Source: Candidatus Brachybacter algidus
GTDB taxonomy: Bacteria > Bacteroidota > Bacteroidia > Chitinophagales > Saprospiraceae
NCBI GenBank assembly: GCA_016711705.1
Contig: JADJSK010000001.1
Coordinates: 1,178,001 to 1,242,000, forward strand
DNA length: 64,000 nt
Reading direction: 5' to 3'
The first letter of the stretch is position 1. Each line of letters starts with the position of its first letter. Positions 36,415 to 45,170 of the stretch are shown here, piece after piece. The notes beneath the pieces were generated by a model. That model was not told where the DNA came from, searched no databases, and saw nothing but the letters and a program-made list of their open reading frames with translations. Position numbers and translations under genes: made by a program.

Positions 36415-37167
36415 CTAGTAAATATTCTTCAACACTACCGAATCTCCTGTCAAAGCCATGTTACCCTTTTCATCCGGTGAACCAGCTTCTAACTTATATA
36501 ATGTAAGGTACCTGCCGGCAGTTTTCTTTTCCACCTTATAGACCATAAACTCAAGGCCATCTGTCGTTTTTAGCAATATGACATTAGCAGGAAATGCGGG
36601 CATTTCAGCGCAATCACCGGCAATACACAATTCGTAACCGGTATAATTCCAATTTTTAATACTTCCATCCGAACCTAGAATTATAGTATTCTTCACTTTA
36701 CTTTTATCATCTGCATAGTTACCTGCCACCAGCTTTTCATTCAATAATTGCATAAAAGATTTATCACTTTTTACAAATGATTGCGTTTCCCCCTTTTTAT
36801 AGTTCAAAGTATCATTAAGATGCAATTCAGTAGCGCTTTTAATTTGAAAAGAAAACTTCGCTCCATATAATAATGGATCAATACTAATAACAGAATCATT
36901 CGTATAACTAAAATGGAATCTTCCCTTTTCAATAAAATTATCTACTTCGATCGTGTCCCCTTTTAGTATGGTAATCTGCTCGCCAAGTCTTCGAATATCC
37001 CACAGCAAGGTAGTATCCACTATCATTTCCAAAAGACTTTGATTGACATAAAGACCTTCTGATAATGTAACTTTAGGTATTTCTGTAGCAACATTTTCAT
37101 GATTTTTGCAAGAAATAAAAATGCATGACAAAACAAATAAAGCAATTCCAAAAAATGTATCTTTCAT
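36415..37167 (-). CDS. hypothetical lipoprotein
   Basis: A 250-residue lipoprotein (signal ending IFISC, Cys near 20). I recognise no domain; the pattern of short beta strands with GDTI, NDSVISID and LNDTLNY resembles lipocalin-like or META-like folds. A Cys pair is present in YELCIAGDCAEMP. Followed by a long short-period array. It starts 11 bp after the stop of the DUF481-like gene, indicating co-transcription. Confidence 0.75.
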   Translation of the reverse strand: MKDTFFGIALFVLSCIFISCKNHENVATEIPKVTLSEGLYVNQSLLEMIVDTTLLWDIRRLGEQITILKGDTIEVDNFIEKGRFHFSYTNDSVISIDPLLYGAKFSFQIKSATELHLNDTLNYKKGETQSFVKSDKSFMQLLNEKLVAGNYADDKSKVKNTIILGSDGSIKNWNYTGYELCIAGDCAEMPAFPANVILLKTTDGLEFMVYKVEKKTAGRYLTLYKLEAGSPDEKGNMALTGDSVVLKNIY

Positions 37168-37178
37168 TTTATTATTTT

Positions 37179-37943
37179 TTAAAATTTATATGCCAAGCCA
37201 GAACTAAGCTGAGAAGTCCTGTTGAGTATACCGATGGCCGGTCGCGAATCATAGGCAAGTTGATAATTAACAGAGAAAACAAAGTGCTTACCTGCCTTCA
37301 CGAGCAATGAATTTTGATTCAAAATCCTAAAATCAGGAAAATAATTTGTTTGAGGTTGATAGTATGTAGTACTTACAATCTCAAGATTTGAAGCCGGGGT
37401 GATATTAAAAGATAAATAATTACTAAATCTATAATCATCATGTTTGGTTTTCTCAGGATTCGACTCTTGTTCAAATTCCCACATGACTAATGTTCCGAGA
37501 TACAATCTCACCTTTTTATTATCAGCAAGTTTATATCGTGGGCCTGTCCCAAGCAATATTCTTTGATGGATGCTTAGGATCTCATTTTGTTGATATTGCC
37601 CAAAAACTTCCCAGCGCAGCCATTTTGTTATTTTATAATTATATCGCAAGTGTAACATATAATTATCGACAAGACTCTTGCCATCGCCCGTTAATAAATT
37701 ATAATTGCCAAGTAATAAAATAAGGGATTTCTTTCCCTTATATTCTATTAATCCTCTGGCATCTGCCTGCAAAACAGTGGATTCGCTTTCAATGTATGAT
37801 CCACTCAATCCTACTTCTCCAAACCAGCCAGTGGTATCAGTTCTAATCCTCATACTTTCTACATTCAATAGTTGAGCATAGCATTGACCACCATCAAAAA
37901 TTAAAAAAACCAGTATAAAAGGAATTAAAAAAAAGTATTTCAT
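37179..37943 (-). CDS. DUF481-like outer-membrane beta-barrel protein
   Basis: A 254-residue exported protein (signal ending CYAQ near residue 24). The mature part is built of amphipathic beta strands with aromatic girdle residues (GLSGSYIESEST, LHLRYNYKITKWLRWEVFGQYQQNEILSIHQRILLGTGPRY, YLSFNITPASNLEIVSTTYYQP) and ends in YKF, as expected for an outer-membrane barrel terminal strand. The pattern fits the DUF481 (YdiY-like) family. Precedes the lipoprotein gene by 11 bp. Confidence 0.8.
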   Translation of the reverse strand: MKYFFLIPFILVFLIFDGGQCYAQLLNVESMRIRTDTTGWFGEVGLSGSYIESESTVLQADARGLIEYKGKKSLILLLGNYNLLTGDGKSLVDNYMLHLRYNYKITKWLRWEVFGQYQQNEILSIHQRILLGTGPRYKLADNKKVRLYLGTLVMWEFEQESNPEKTKHDDYRFSNYLSFNITPASNLEIVSTTYYQPQTNYFPDFRILNQNSLLVKAGKHFVFSVNYQLAYDSRPAIGILNRTSQLSSGLAYKF

Positions 37944-38035
37944 AAGAATAGATAATAGTTAATGTTTATAAGGTTTGATAAAGATAGCATTCAGACATGC
38001 AAGCAGGAAATAATAATTTATTTCCAAATAAAAAA

Positions 38036-38701
38036 CTACTCCTTTACAAATTCTATATCTTCAAAAGGGAGAAAATAATTAGGGTAACAAGTAATGACAT
38101 CATCCTTTATTATAAAATCTATATACTTAAAACTAACTTGCTGTAAAGACGGCAAAAGAGAAAGCTCTAAATAATTATTATCAAATTTTTCCTTACTTAT
38201 TTGTGTGAAGACATCCGGAAACAAAAGGTGTTGCACAAATATCTTATCACAGCTGGTTATATTGGTCTCGATTAAACCATTGTTGTCAGCAAAATATTTA
38301 TGCTCTATTCCATCGATTATGCACATACATAATACAGAAGATGCAAGATAGGCGTCGGGTGAATTAATCTTGATAGTGATAAACCCCGATTTCTTGCCTT
38401 GTTTGTCCACAGCAAAATCATGCTCACCCTTTTTATCACTTTTCAGCTTTAAGGTATCCCCTTCGATATGATATGTCCCGGTAGCATTTCGATCAGATGC
38501 GCCGTAACTGTAATAGAATTCGAACTTTCCATCAGGTGTAAAAAGAAAGCCTGAGACCAATTCCATTTTTCTGTAATTATATTCTCCGCTCAATGTTTTC
38601 ATACCATTATTTAATTTTGATTCATTTGAGATAATTTTTTGAGCCATAATATAAGAACAGAATAGTGTGGCAAAGATAAAGGTTATGTATCGAAATTTCA
38701 T
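38036..38701 (-). CDS. hypothetical secreted protein
   Basis: A 221-residue protein with a signal peptide (MKFRYITFIFATLFCSYIMAQ). The mature part has FLFTPDGKFEFYYSYGASDRNATGTYHIEGDTLKL, a lipocalin/META-like strand pattern seen in many Bacteroidota secreted proteins, then a second all-beta half. No named family is recognised. Same strand as the neighbouring envelope genes but with gaps over 90 bp on both sides. Confidence 0.7.
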   Translation of the reverse strand: MKFRYITFIFATLFCSYIMAQKIISNESKLNNGMKTLSGEYNYRKMELVSGFLFTPDGKFEFYYSYGASDRNATGTYHIEGDTLKLKSDKKGEHDFAVDKQGKKSGFITIKINSPDAYLASSVLCMCIIDGIEHKYFADNNGLIETNITSCDKIFVQHLLFPDVFTQISKEKFDNNYLELSLLPSLQQVSFKYIDFIIKDDVITCYPNYFLPFEDIEFVKE

Positions 38702-38840
38702 TTTACTAAAAGTTTTACAAGAGATTTAAAAAGCCGGAAATCGATCTATTTCCGGCGGATATGGAATAATTGTTTTGGTCAAGAATAGAATAATTTTATT
38801 ATCATAAAGAATAATATCAGAGAGCATTAGATCAACTGGT

Positions 38841-39224
38841 TCATTTTAAAAAATTCATAAAGCATAAAAGGAAAACTAGTATGATCAAATGAATTCCAAA
38901 GGATATGCATTGTGTTAGCTTAATCCATTGATGTACACCTGGTTTTATAAGGGTATAAATGGATATCAGCAGCAGTATAAGTTCAAATATTAATACCAAC
39001 ATTTCCTTCGAATGAAAATCAAATTTCTCATATCTCATTTGCCTCTTTAGCCAATAGAATATTATACCGGCAGCCACTGCTCCGTTCAACACTGATACAA
39101 ATTGTAAAAACTTTTTGCTGGTAAAGGTCAAAATGAACACCGCAAAATGAACTATTATGCAAATACTCAAAATCAATTTTATAAATTGATCCCTATTGAA
39201 GTATGGCATGGCTTTATTATACAA
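38841..39224 (-). CDS. small membrane protein, four predicted helices
   Basis: A 127-residue protein with four hydrophobic segments (about 13-33, 36-56, 70-90, 100-123) and no known domain. Its start overlaps the stop of the YqcC-like gene by 8 bp, so the two are coupled. Function unknown. Confidence 0.7.
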   Translation of the reverse strand: MYNKAMPYFNRDQFIKLILSICIIVHFAVFILTFTSKKFLQFVSVLNGAVAAGIIFYWLKRQMRYEKFDFHSKEMLVLIFELILLLISIYTLIKPGVHQWIKLTQCISFGIHLIILVFLLCFMNFLK

Positions 39225-39531
39225 TTGAATCTATTTCTATAAGTATTTGTAATAGCTTTCCCTTCTGAACATCATTTTCAAAATACTTAATAGCCTGAGG
39301 TACAATTGAAATTCTACTTAAGTGCATCTCTTTTCCATTCTGATGTAAATAATTTGGTATAAATATAAATTGCAACCATTGCACAAAATCGATTTTGTCA
39401 TAATCTTTGACTTCATCAAAATGGTCTGTCCAGGATGGTGGAAACTTAAGCCAAAGACCGCATTCTTTGAGCTCAGTTTCCAGTTCCCTGACCTTAATAA
39501 TTATAAGATTTTCTTTTGATGTCATTTGCAT
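39217..39531 (-). CDS. YqcC-like protein (DUF446)
   Basis: I use ATG 39529-39531 (MQMTSKENLII), giving about 104 residues, the usual YqcC size; an in-frame start at 39597 would add 22 unrelated residues. Family pattern: an N-terminal helix, then FDEVKDYDKIDFVQWLQFIFIPNYLHQNGKEMH and a C-terminal helix with LLQILIEIDSI. YqcC is a small helical protein of unclear function, sometimes next to pseudouridine synthase genes; not here. Confidence 0.75.
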   Translation of the reverse strand: MQMTSKENLIIIKVRELETELKECGLWLKFPPSWTDHFDEVKDYDKIDFVQWLQFIFIPNYLHQNGKEMHLSRISIVPQAIKYFENDVQKGKLLQILIEIDSIV

Positions 39532-39648
39532 AATGTTGATATTGTAAAGATAATTTAAAGTAAATTGAGTTTTTTTAACAATGAGGGAAAGTAACAAATG
39601 AGTTAGTTAACGTATAACTCTTGTTAAAATCATTAAGAATATTTTATT

Positions 39649-40155
39649 CTAAATGATAATTCCCAGTTTTTCAAGGGACCTCAACAATTTTTTGTCCGTA
39701 ATATTTCTCTTCGCTTTTTTGACAATTAGGACATTAACTGCACTTTTCTTAGCTATGGACTTATTGAGATCTTCGACTCTTTGATTTTGTCTTTCTAATT
39801 CGGAGATGGCCTTTTTGTTATTTTCGACTAGTACAGCATTATTCGAAGTAAAATTATCCACCCAGGATTTTAACTCACGGTTTGTTTTTTTCAAATTTTG
39901 CTCATTATCATTAAGTATTCTGATATTATCCTCTTTATAAAGTATTTGAACCTGAGAGGCCTCTAATTTTGAAGATAGTTTAATCTTTTCCTTTTCAAGA
40001 TCATATAGCTTATTAGAAACGTTGGCCAGATTGGCATGCGCCACTCTAAGTTCAGAATTTAATGATTCATGATCGGAATAAAGACTTTTGTATTTCTTAG
40101 AAGATACACATGATGTAAAAGAGATAAGGAAAAGAAGAAAAGCAAGATGTTTCAT
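39649..40155 (-). CDS. coiled-coil lipoprotein
   Basis: A 168-residue lipoprotein (signal with FTSC, Cys near 16). The mature part begins VSSKKYKSLYSDHESLNSEL and continues as a long coiled coil to about residue 130. This opening is typical of Bacteroidota OmpA-type lipoproteins, but the C-terminal OmpA peptidoglycan-binding domain is missing; instead the protein ends with basic IVKKAKRNITDKKLLRSLEKLGIII. I see no OmpA remnant downstream, so it is either a short family member or an old truncation. Confidence 0.8.
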   Translation of the reverse strand: MKHLAFLLFLISFTSCVSSKKYKSLYSDHESLNSELRVAHANLANVSNKLYDLEKEKIKLSSKLEASQVQILYKEDNIRILNDNEQNLKKTNRELKSWVDNFTSNNAVLVENNKKAISELERQNQRVEDLNKSIAKKSAVNVLIVKKAKRNITDKKLLRSLEKLGIII

Positions 40156-40235
40156 TTTTAATAAAATTTAGATTGTGTTTTGTGAAAATTATTTGGATTG
40201 AAGCAGCCATTAACGAGCCCTATGGTGAATTGATT

Positions 40236-41006
40236 TTATTCTTTGCAAATCATGATTAGTATTTCCATGAAACCCATGAGGAGAATCTTCATACTAAATA
40301 TGATAGTCAATATGATGATAGTTGTTTTCCAAATGGCCTTGAAAATACTCTGATTAAAAAATTTATAACTTAGAAGAAATATAATTCCAACTTCTAATAT
40401 TCGAACTAATTGTCTTCCAAGTATTAAAAATGGATTATAGGCAACCGAAACAAGATTGATTAAAATTTCAAACAGTAAAAGAAAACCTAGCATATAAGTG
40501 ATGGCAGTGGCCTTTTCTGCTGAATTATACTGCGACTTTGGGAACAGGATACTGCAGATCATTACAAATAAAGGAATAATAAAAAGCAAAAATAAATTCC
40601 CGTAATTACTAATGATCTGATCAAACATTACTTCACTTTGAAATTTCAAAGCATCATCATCTGCCAACGATTGAGCATTGAAGGAGCCAAGATCAAAATA
40701 AGTATATATAAATAAATTAATACCAACATTAAATAAATAAAATTTGAAAGGAAGACAATACTTATCCCTGTTGCCATAAATATAGTCTTTGATAAAAGCA
40801 ATTGGATTTTTGAGCATCGCCTTTGTGGTTTCAGAATACTTTGATTCTACACCTGAGATAGCATTTATGACGCTCATAAGGATCACTCTTATAGATATTC
40901 TGTTTTTCTTTAAAACCTTACCGCACTCACTGCAGTATACTCCACTATCGACGTATCCGCAATTTTGACAAGCTACTTCATTGATTTCTAAAGAATGGTG
41001 CAACAT
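40236..41006 (-). CDS. DUF3667 membrane protein with zinc-ribbon N-terminus
   Basis: A 256-residue inner-membrane protein. The N-terminus is a zinc-ribbon (CQNCGYVDSGVYCSECGKVL, two CxxC pairs), followed by the DUF3667 block (KYSETTKAMLKNPIAFIKDYIYGNRDKYCLPFKFYLFNVGINLFIY) and four or five further hydrophobic segments. DUF3667 proteins are frequent in Bacteroidota and of unknown function. A direct-repeat motif that may bind a regulator lies 155 bp upstream (41162-41193). Confidence 0.88.
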   Translation of the reverse strand: MLHHSLEINEVACQNCGYVDSGVYCSECGKVLKKNRISIRVILMSVINAISGVESKYSETTKAMLKNPIAFIKDYIYGNRDKYCLPFKFYLFNVGINLFIYTYFDLGSFNAQSLADDDALKFQSEVMFDQIISNYGNLFLLFIIPLFVMICSILFPKSQYNSAEKATAITYMLGFLLLFEILINLVSVAYNPFLILGRQLVRILEVGIIFLLSYKFFNQSIFKAIWKTTIIILTIIFSMKILLMGFMEILIMICKE

Positions 41007-41727
41007 GATAATTGAATGTTTAAAAATATTGTGAATTAAATTGACGTTGTCTGAATTTTGTAGAAATTATTAAAGTAACAATAACTACTAATTTGAATGC
41101 AAAGTAAATGTGTTGAAGCATGTTAAAAATCGATACTTAGTAAACGGGAATAATCACTTATTTAACGGTCAAATTTTGCAATTAACGGTCAAAATATTTA
41201 GAATATGACCATTTGTAATTTCACATAAATGATTGCTGTTATTGACTTTACCTATATATTGTAAATTATACACTAATTAATATATGAGAAGAAGTTATAA
41301 TTTGGACAAGATTCTAATATTCTCATCGAGGGAACGGACATTTTTGATTAGGGAAAGGAAAAATCTAATGATCAAATAATGCGATCTTTGCATTTCAATT
41401 ATTATCCAGTGTGGAGGTCCATAAATATTCAATTCGAATACTGATTGAAGGATAAATAATATTAAGGCAATTGAAGATGAGAATTTAAACGTCAAACTGA
41501 TAAGTGCTGAAAATCTAAAGAGTTAGTATGAAATGGAACATAATATTACCAACTTCTTATTCTCAATGACATTAAAAGAAAACACAGATTTTATCTTTAC
41601 TATTCAAGCAGATAATGAATTTATAAATGTGGAACCCATTGAGAAAAAGATGAAAATGTATTAGTGAACAGAAGTATTAATAACTTTACCATCAAACCGA
41701 GAAATTGAATAAATATAACAAACAAAT
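41007..41727. other. intergenic stretch with an operator-like direct repeat and a possible gene relic
   Basis: I see no full gene in about 0.7 kb. A short plus-strand frame at 41533-41664 (43 codons, MEHNITNFLFSMTLKEN...) could be the worn end of a sensor kinase that once preceded the response regulator, but this is weak. A 20-bp-spaced direct repeat is at 41162-41193. Confidence 0.45.
41162..41193. promoter_or_regulatory. direct repeat TTAACGGTCAAA x2, candidate LytTR-type operator
   Basis: Two identical TTAACGGTCAAA words start 20 bp apart (41162 and 41182), i.e. on one face of the helix. LytTR-domain regulators bind direct repeats of about 9 bp with roughly two-turn spacing, and AACGGTCAA matches seven of nine positions of the general LytTR consensus. 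It lies between the DUF3667 gene and the LytTR regulator gene. Confidence 0.4.
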
Positions 41728-42468
41728 ATGCTAAAGATATTAATCGTCGATGATGAGATCTCTGCAGGAAATATCCTGAAGATTCTTATCAAGAAATATA
41801 TCCCAATAGAAACAGAGATCGAATATTGTGATAGTGCACAAAAGGCGCTTGATATATTGCCGGAATTCCAACCATCTTTAATAATGTTAGATATAGAGAT
41901 GCCTGTAATGAATGGATTCGACTTCCTGAGTTTGGCGCCGCACGATACTTTTGACGTTATTTTCACTACGGCGTTTGATAAATACGCAATTAAAGCGATC
42001 AGGTTTTCAGCACTAGATTACTTATTGAAACCAATTGACGTCCTGGACTTAAAAAATGCAATCAACAGCCACATCGTAAAAAGTAGAAATTTTGAACAAA
42101 AATCTCTTGTTGACAACTTACTCACCAATCTAAAGCAGCCGGATCAAAAAAACTTCAAATTAGCACTTTCTACGAGCGAAGGGACCTTCTTCTTTGACCC
42201 TGTCGATATTCTTTATTGTGAAGCCGATAATAATTATACAAAATTTAACCTACTCAATAAAAAGCCGCTCCTCGTCTCAAAAACACTTGGTGACTTTGAT
42301 GAACTACTTTCTGAACATCAATTTATTCGGATACATAAATCGTATCTTGTAAATATAAAATACATCACCAAGGTCAACCGTGACGGAACACTGACCATGT
42401 CTGATGGTAAGGAATTGTCAATTTCAAAGCGGAAGAAAGAGATGGTTATGGGGATATTGAAGAAGTGA
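41728..42468 (+). CDS. LytTR-type response regulator
   Basis: A 246-residue two-component regulator of the LytR/AlgR class. The receiver domain (1-125) has the acidic pair in IVDDE, the phosphoacceptor Asp in IMLDIEMPVMNGF, conserved Thr in FTTAFDKYA and Lys in LKPID. The LytTR DNA-binding domain (about 145-246) shows ILYCEADNNYTKF, LVSKTLGDFDELL, FIRIHKSYLVNIKYI and DGKELSISKRKK. No sensor kinase gene is adjacent, so it is an orphan in this window. The 149-bp array begins just downstream. Confidence 0.93.
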   Translation: MLKILIVDDEISAGNILKILIKKYIPIETEIEYCDSAQKALDILPEFQPSLIMLDIEMPVMNGFDFLSLAPHDTFDVIFTTAFDKYAIKAIRFSALDYLLKPIDVLDLKNAINSHIVKSRNFEQKSLVDNLLTNLKQPDQKNFKLALSTSEGTFFFDPVDILYCEADNNYTKFNLLNKKPLLVSKTLGDFDELLSEHQFIRIHKSYLVNIKYITKVNRDGTLTMSDGKELSISKRKKEMVMGILKK

Positions 42469-42539
42469 AAACTAAATATTTGGTAATTCAATGAAATTAT
42501 TAAATTAGACAATAGTGGCAAATGATAGATGAGACTAGA

Positions 42540-43909
42540 CTTCATCGTAATATTGCAATATTACATTTGACTTTGAAAATCGCGCATAACCTCTTGTGTT
42601 CATAAGACACATACTCCATCTAATTCATTTCCCACAATTTAACCTACAATAGTTCAGCCTTTTGTTGCCAGATGAAGGTGAGAGTATGCTTCATCGTAAT
42701 ATTGCAATATTACATTTGACTTTAAAAATCGCACAAACACTCTTGTGTTCAGAAGATTAATACTCCATCTAATTCATTTCCTACAATTTAAGTTACAAAA
42801 GTTCAGCCTTTTGTTGTCAGATGCAGGTGAGACTAAACTTCATCGTAATATTGCAATATTACATTTGACTTTAAAAATTGCGCATAACCTCTTGTGTTCA
42901 TAAGACACATGCTCCATCTAATTCATTTCCCACTATTTAACATACAATAGTTCAGCCTTTTGTAGTCAGATGCAGGTGAGAGTATGTTTCATCGTAATAT
43001 TGCAATATTACATTTGACTTTAAAAATCGCGCATAACCTCTTGTGTTCATAAGACAAATGCTCCATCTAATTCATTTCCCACAATTTAACTTACAAAAGT
43101 TCAGCCTTTTGTTGTCAGATGCAGGTGAGAGTATGCTTCATCGTAATATTGCAATATTACATTTGACTTTAAAAATCGCGCTTAACCTCTTGTGTTCATA
43201 AGATTAATACTCCATCTAATTCATTTCCCACTTTTTAACTTACAATAGTTCAGCCTTTTGTTGTCAGATGCAGGTGAGAGTATGCTTCATCGTAATATTG
43301 CAATATTACATTTGACTTTGAAAATCGCGCATAACCTCTTGTGTTCATAAGACAAATGATCCATCTAATTCAATTCGCACTATTTAACTTACAATAGTTC
43401 AACCTTTTGTTGTCAGATGCATGTGAGACTAGACTTCATCGTAATATTGCAATATTACATTTGACTTTGAAAATCGCGCATAACCTCTTGTGTTCATAAG
43501 ACACATGCTCCATCTAATTCATTTCCCACTTTTTAACTTACAATAGTTCAGCCTTTTGTTGTCAGATGCAGGTGAGAGTAGACTTCATCGTAATATTGCA
43601 ATATTACATTTGACTTTGAAAATCGCGCATAACCTCTTGTGTTCATAAGATTAATACTCCATCTAATTCATTTACCACTTTTCAACTTACAATAGTTCTG
43701 TTTTTTAGTGTCAGATGCAAATGAGAGTATGCTTCATCGTAATATTGCAATATTACATTTGACTTTAAAAATCGCACAAACCCTCTTGTGTTCATAAGAC
43801 ACATACTCCATCTAATTCATTTCCCACAATTTAACTTACAATAGTTCTGTATTTTAGTGTCAGATGCAGGTATGAGTATGCTTCATCGTAATATTGCAAT
43901 ATTACATTT
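42540..43909. repeat. tandem 149-bp satellite array with invariant palindromic core
   Basis: Ten cores start at 42540, 42689, 42838, 42987, 43136, 43285, 43434, 43583, 43732 and 43881, an exact 149-bp period. A 28-bp core (TTCATC, palindrome GTAATATTGCAATATTAC, ATTT) is identical in all ten, while the roughly 120-bp remainder varies at scattered positions. The array begins and ends with a core; a worn partial unit precedes it (about 42506-42539). The unit length is not a multiple of three and frames are stop-ridden, so it is noncoding. It is not a CRISPR: the intervening segments are homologous to each other. Confidence 0.97.
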
Positions 43910-44004
43910 AGCCCAGAAATTATAGAAATTTCTTCAATACCCGGCCAAAAAAGCTCCATAAAGAAAAAAACTTCAGGTTTCTCTGATATGTCATTAAAAC
44001 CTTA

Positions 44005-44082
44005 CTGTCCAGACGGGACTCCCTACTTGCCTGCCTACGCAGGCAGGGAACCGCGCGACCTCCGCCGTGGCAGCGCGGCAAT
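44005..44082 (-). pseudogene. tRNA-Asp pseudogene with a GC-rich insertion
   Basis: The stretch matches the intact tRNA-Asp 140 bp downstream in two parts: the 3' acceptor/T-arm (TGTCCAGACGGGACT) and the anticodon/variable part (GCGCGACCTCCGCCGTGGCAG). Between them, in the T-loop, is a roughly 25-bp insert containing the palindrome CCTGCCTACGCAGG. The D-arm and 5' acceptor strand are lost. A poor copy of the terminator-like flank precedes it, so it looks like a duplicated tRNA locus that decayed. Confidence 0.75.
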
Positions 44083-44103
44083 TATTTAGAAACTTAAACA
44101 AAC

Positions 44104-44131
44104 AAAAAAAGCCCTAGATTTCTCTAGAGCT
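44104..44131 (-). terminator. intrinsic terminator of tRNA-Asp
   Basis: On the minus strand AGCTCTAGA, tetraloop GAAA, TCTAGGGCT form a 9-bp stem (one G-U) followed by TTTTTTT, 14 bp after the tRNA 3' end. Confidence 0.85.
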
Positions 44132-44144
44132 TCTTTTAACCTTG

Positions 44145-44218
44145 CGGTCCGGACGGGACTCGAACCCGCGACCTCCGCCGTGACAGGGCGGCATTCTAAC
44201 CAACTGAACTACCGAACC
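44145..44218 (-). tRNA. tRNA-Asp (GTC)
   Basis: A 74-nt cloverleaf without encoded CCA. The acceptor stem GGTTCGG pairs with CCGGACC (one G-U), discriminator G. The anticodon arm GCCCTGTCACGGC gives anticodon GTC, and the T-arm is GCGGGTTCGAGTCCCGT. Followed by a clear terminator. Confidence 0.95.
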
Positions 44219-44417
44219 ATTTTGCTTATCACTTGTCAACTGCTTGACTTGTTTACCAAAGCGGTGCAAAGATAGTAACACTTCTCTTACCTCAAAATAT
44301 TTTTCAATATTTTTGTAAAATAAATTCAACAATAGCTTTCAAACTATGGTATAGCTTATTTCTTCTACTTTTTTTATTTCCATTTAAGTAATTTTCATAA
44401 CTTGCACTAATAACTTT

Positions 44418-45170
44418 ATGAGAATACTAGGAATAATACCAACAAGATACGCATCTTCCCGTTTTCCGGGAAAAGCATTGGCTGATATAGGAGGCAAACC
44501 AATGATACAATGGGTCTACGAACAATCCAAAATGTCTTCTTTCCTCACTGAACTTATCGTAGCAACAGATGATGAAAGGATTTTTGATAGATGTACTGCA
44601 CTCAATATTCCAGTGGAAATGACCGCGGATTACCACAGAAGTGGCACAGACCGTTGCGCTGAAGTTGCAAAAAAGCATCCGGATTTCGAGGCAGTAATCT
44701 ATATACATTGCGATGAACCGTTTATTATGCCTATTCAAATAGACATCCTGGCCAAGACTTTATTACAAAACGATTCAGCTGAGATCGCCACACTTGCCAA
44801 GTTTATCCAATCACAGGAAGAACTAGACGACCCTGATGTAGTTAAGATCGTCTTCGGAAGTAATATGGAAGCCATATACATGAGTCGCCACCCTATCCCC
44901 TATTTTGCTTTCGCCAATAAGGAAGAATGGCTCTTGAGACACCAATACTATAAACATATTGGTCTTTATGGTTTTAAAATGGAGACTTTATTAGAGGTTT
45001 CTTCGATAAACGAAAGCTATCTTGAAACTTCTGAAAATGTGGAAGCTCTTCGCTGGATCGAAAACGATTACAATGTTAAAGTTGCCCTAACTGACAACGA
45101 CAGTATAGAAATAAATACACCTGAAGACCTGGAAGAATTACTAAAGCTGCAAACTCCGCCTTTGTTATAA
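44418..45170 (+). CDS. kdsB: 3-deoxy-manno-octulosonate cytidylyltransferase (CMP-KDO synthetase)
   Basis: KdsB activates KDO with CTP for the LPS inner core. The 250 residues begin with the nucleotide-binding IIPTRYASSRFPGKALADIGGKPMI and contain VATDDERI, MTADYHRSGTDRCAEVA, IHCDEPFI (metal-binding Asp region) and HIGLYGFK, all family hallmarks. Full length. It overlaps the 3' end of convergent cdd by 6 bp. Its presence supports an LPS-bearing Gram-negative host. Confidence 0.96.
   Translation: MRILGIIPTRYASSRFPGKALADIGGKPMIQWVYEQSKMSSFLTELIVATDDERIFDRCTALNIPVEMTADYHRSGTDRCAEVAKKHPDFEAVIYIHCDEPFIMPIQIDILAKTLLQNDSAEIATLAKFIQSQEELDDPDVVKIVFGSNMEAIYMSRHPIPYFAFANKEEWLLRHQYYKHIGLYGFKMETLLEVSSINESYLETSENVEALRWIENDYNVKVALTDNDSIEINTPEDLEELLKLQTPPLL

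Noticed and set aside
41295..41495. 66-codon minus-strand frame
   Set aside because: Low-complexity hydrophobic sequence with no family; the region looks noncoding.
42540..43909. CRISPR array
   Set aside because: The repeats are 28-bp cores but the 121-bp intervals are homologous to each other and no cas genes are near.
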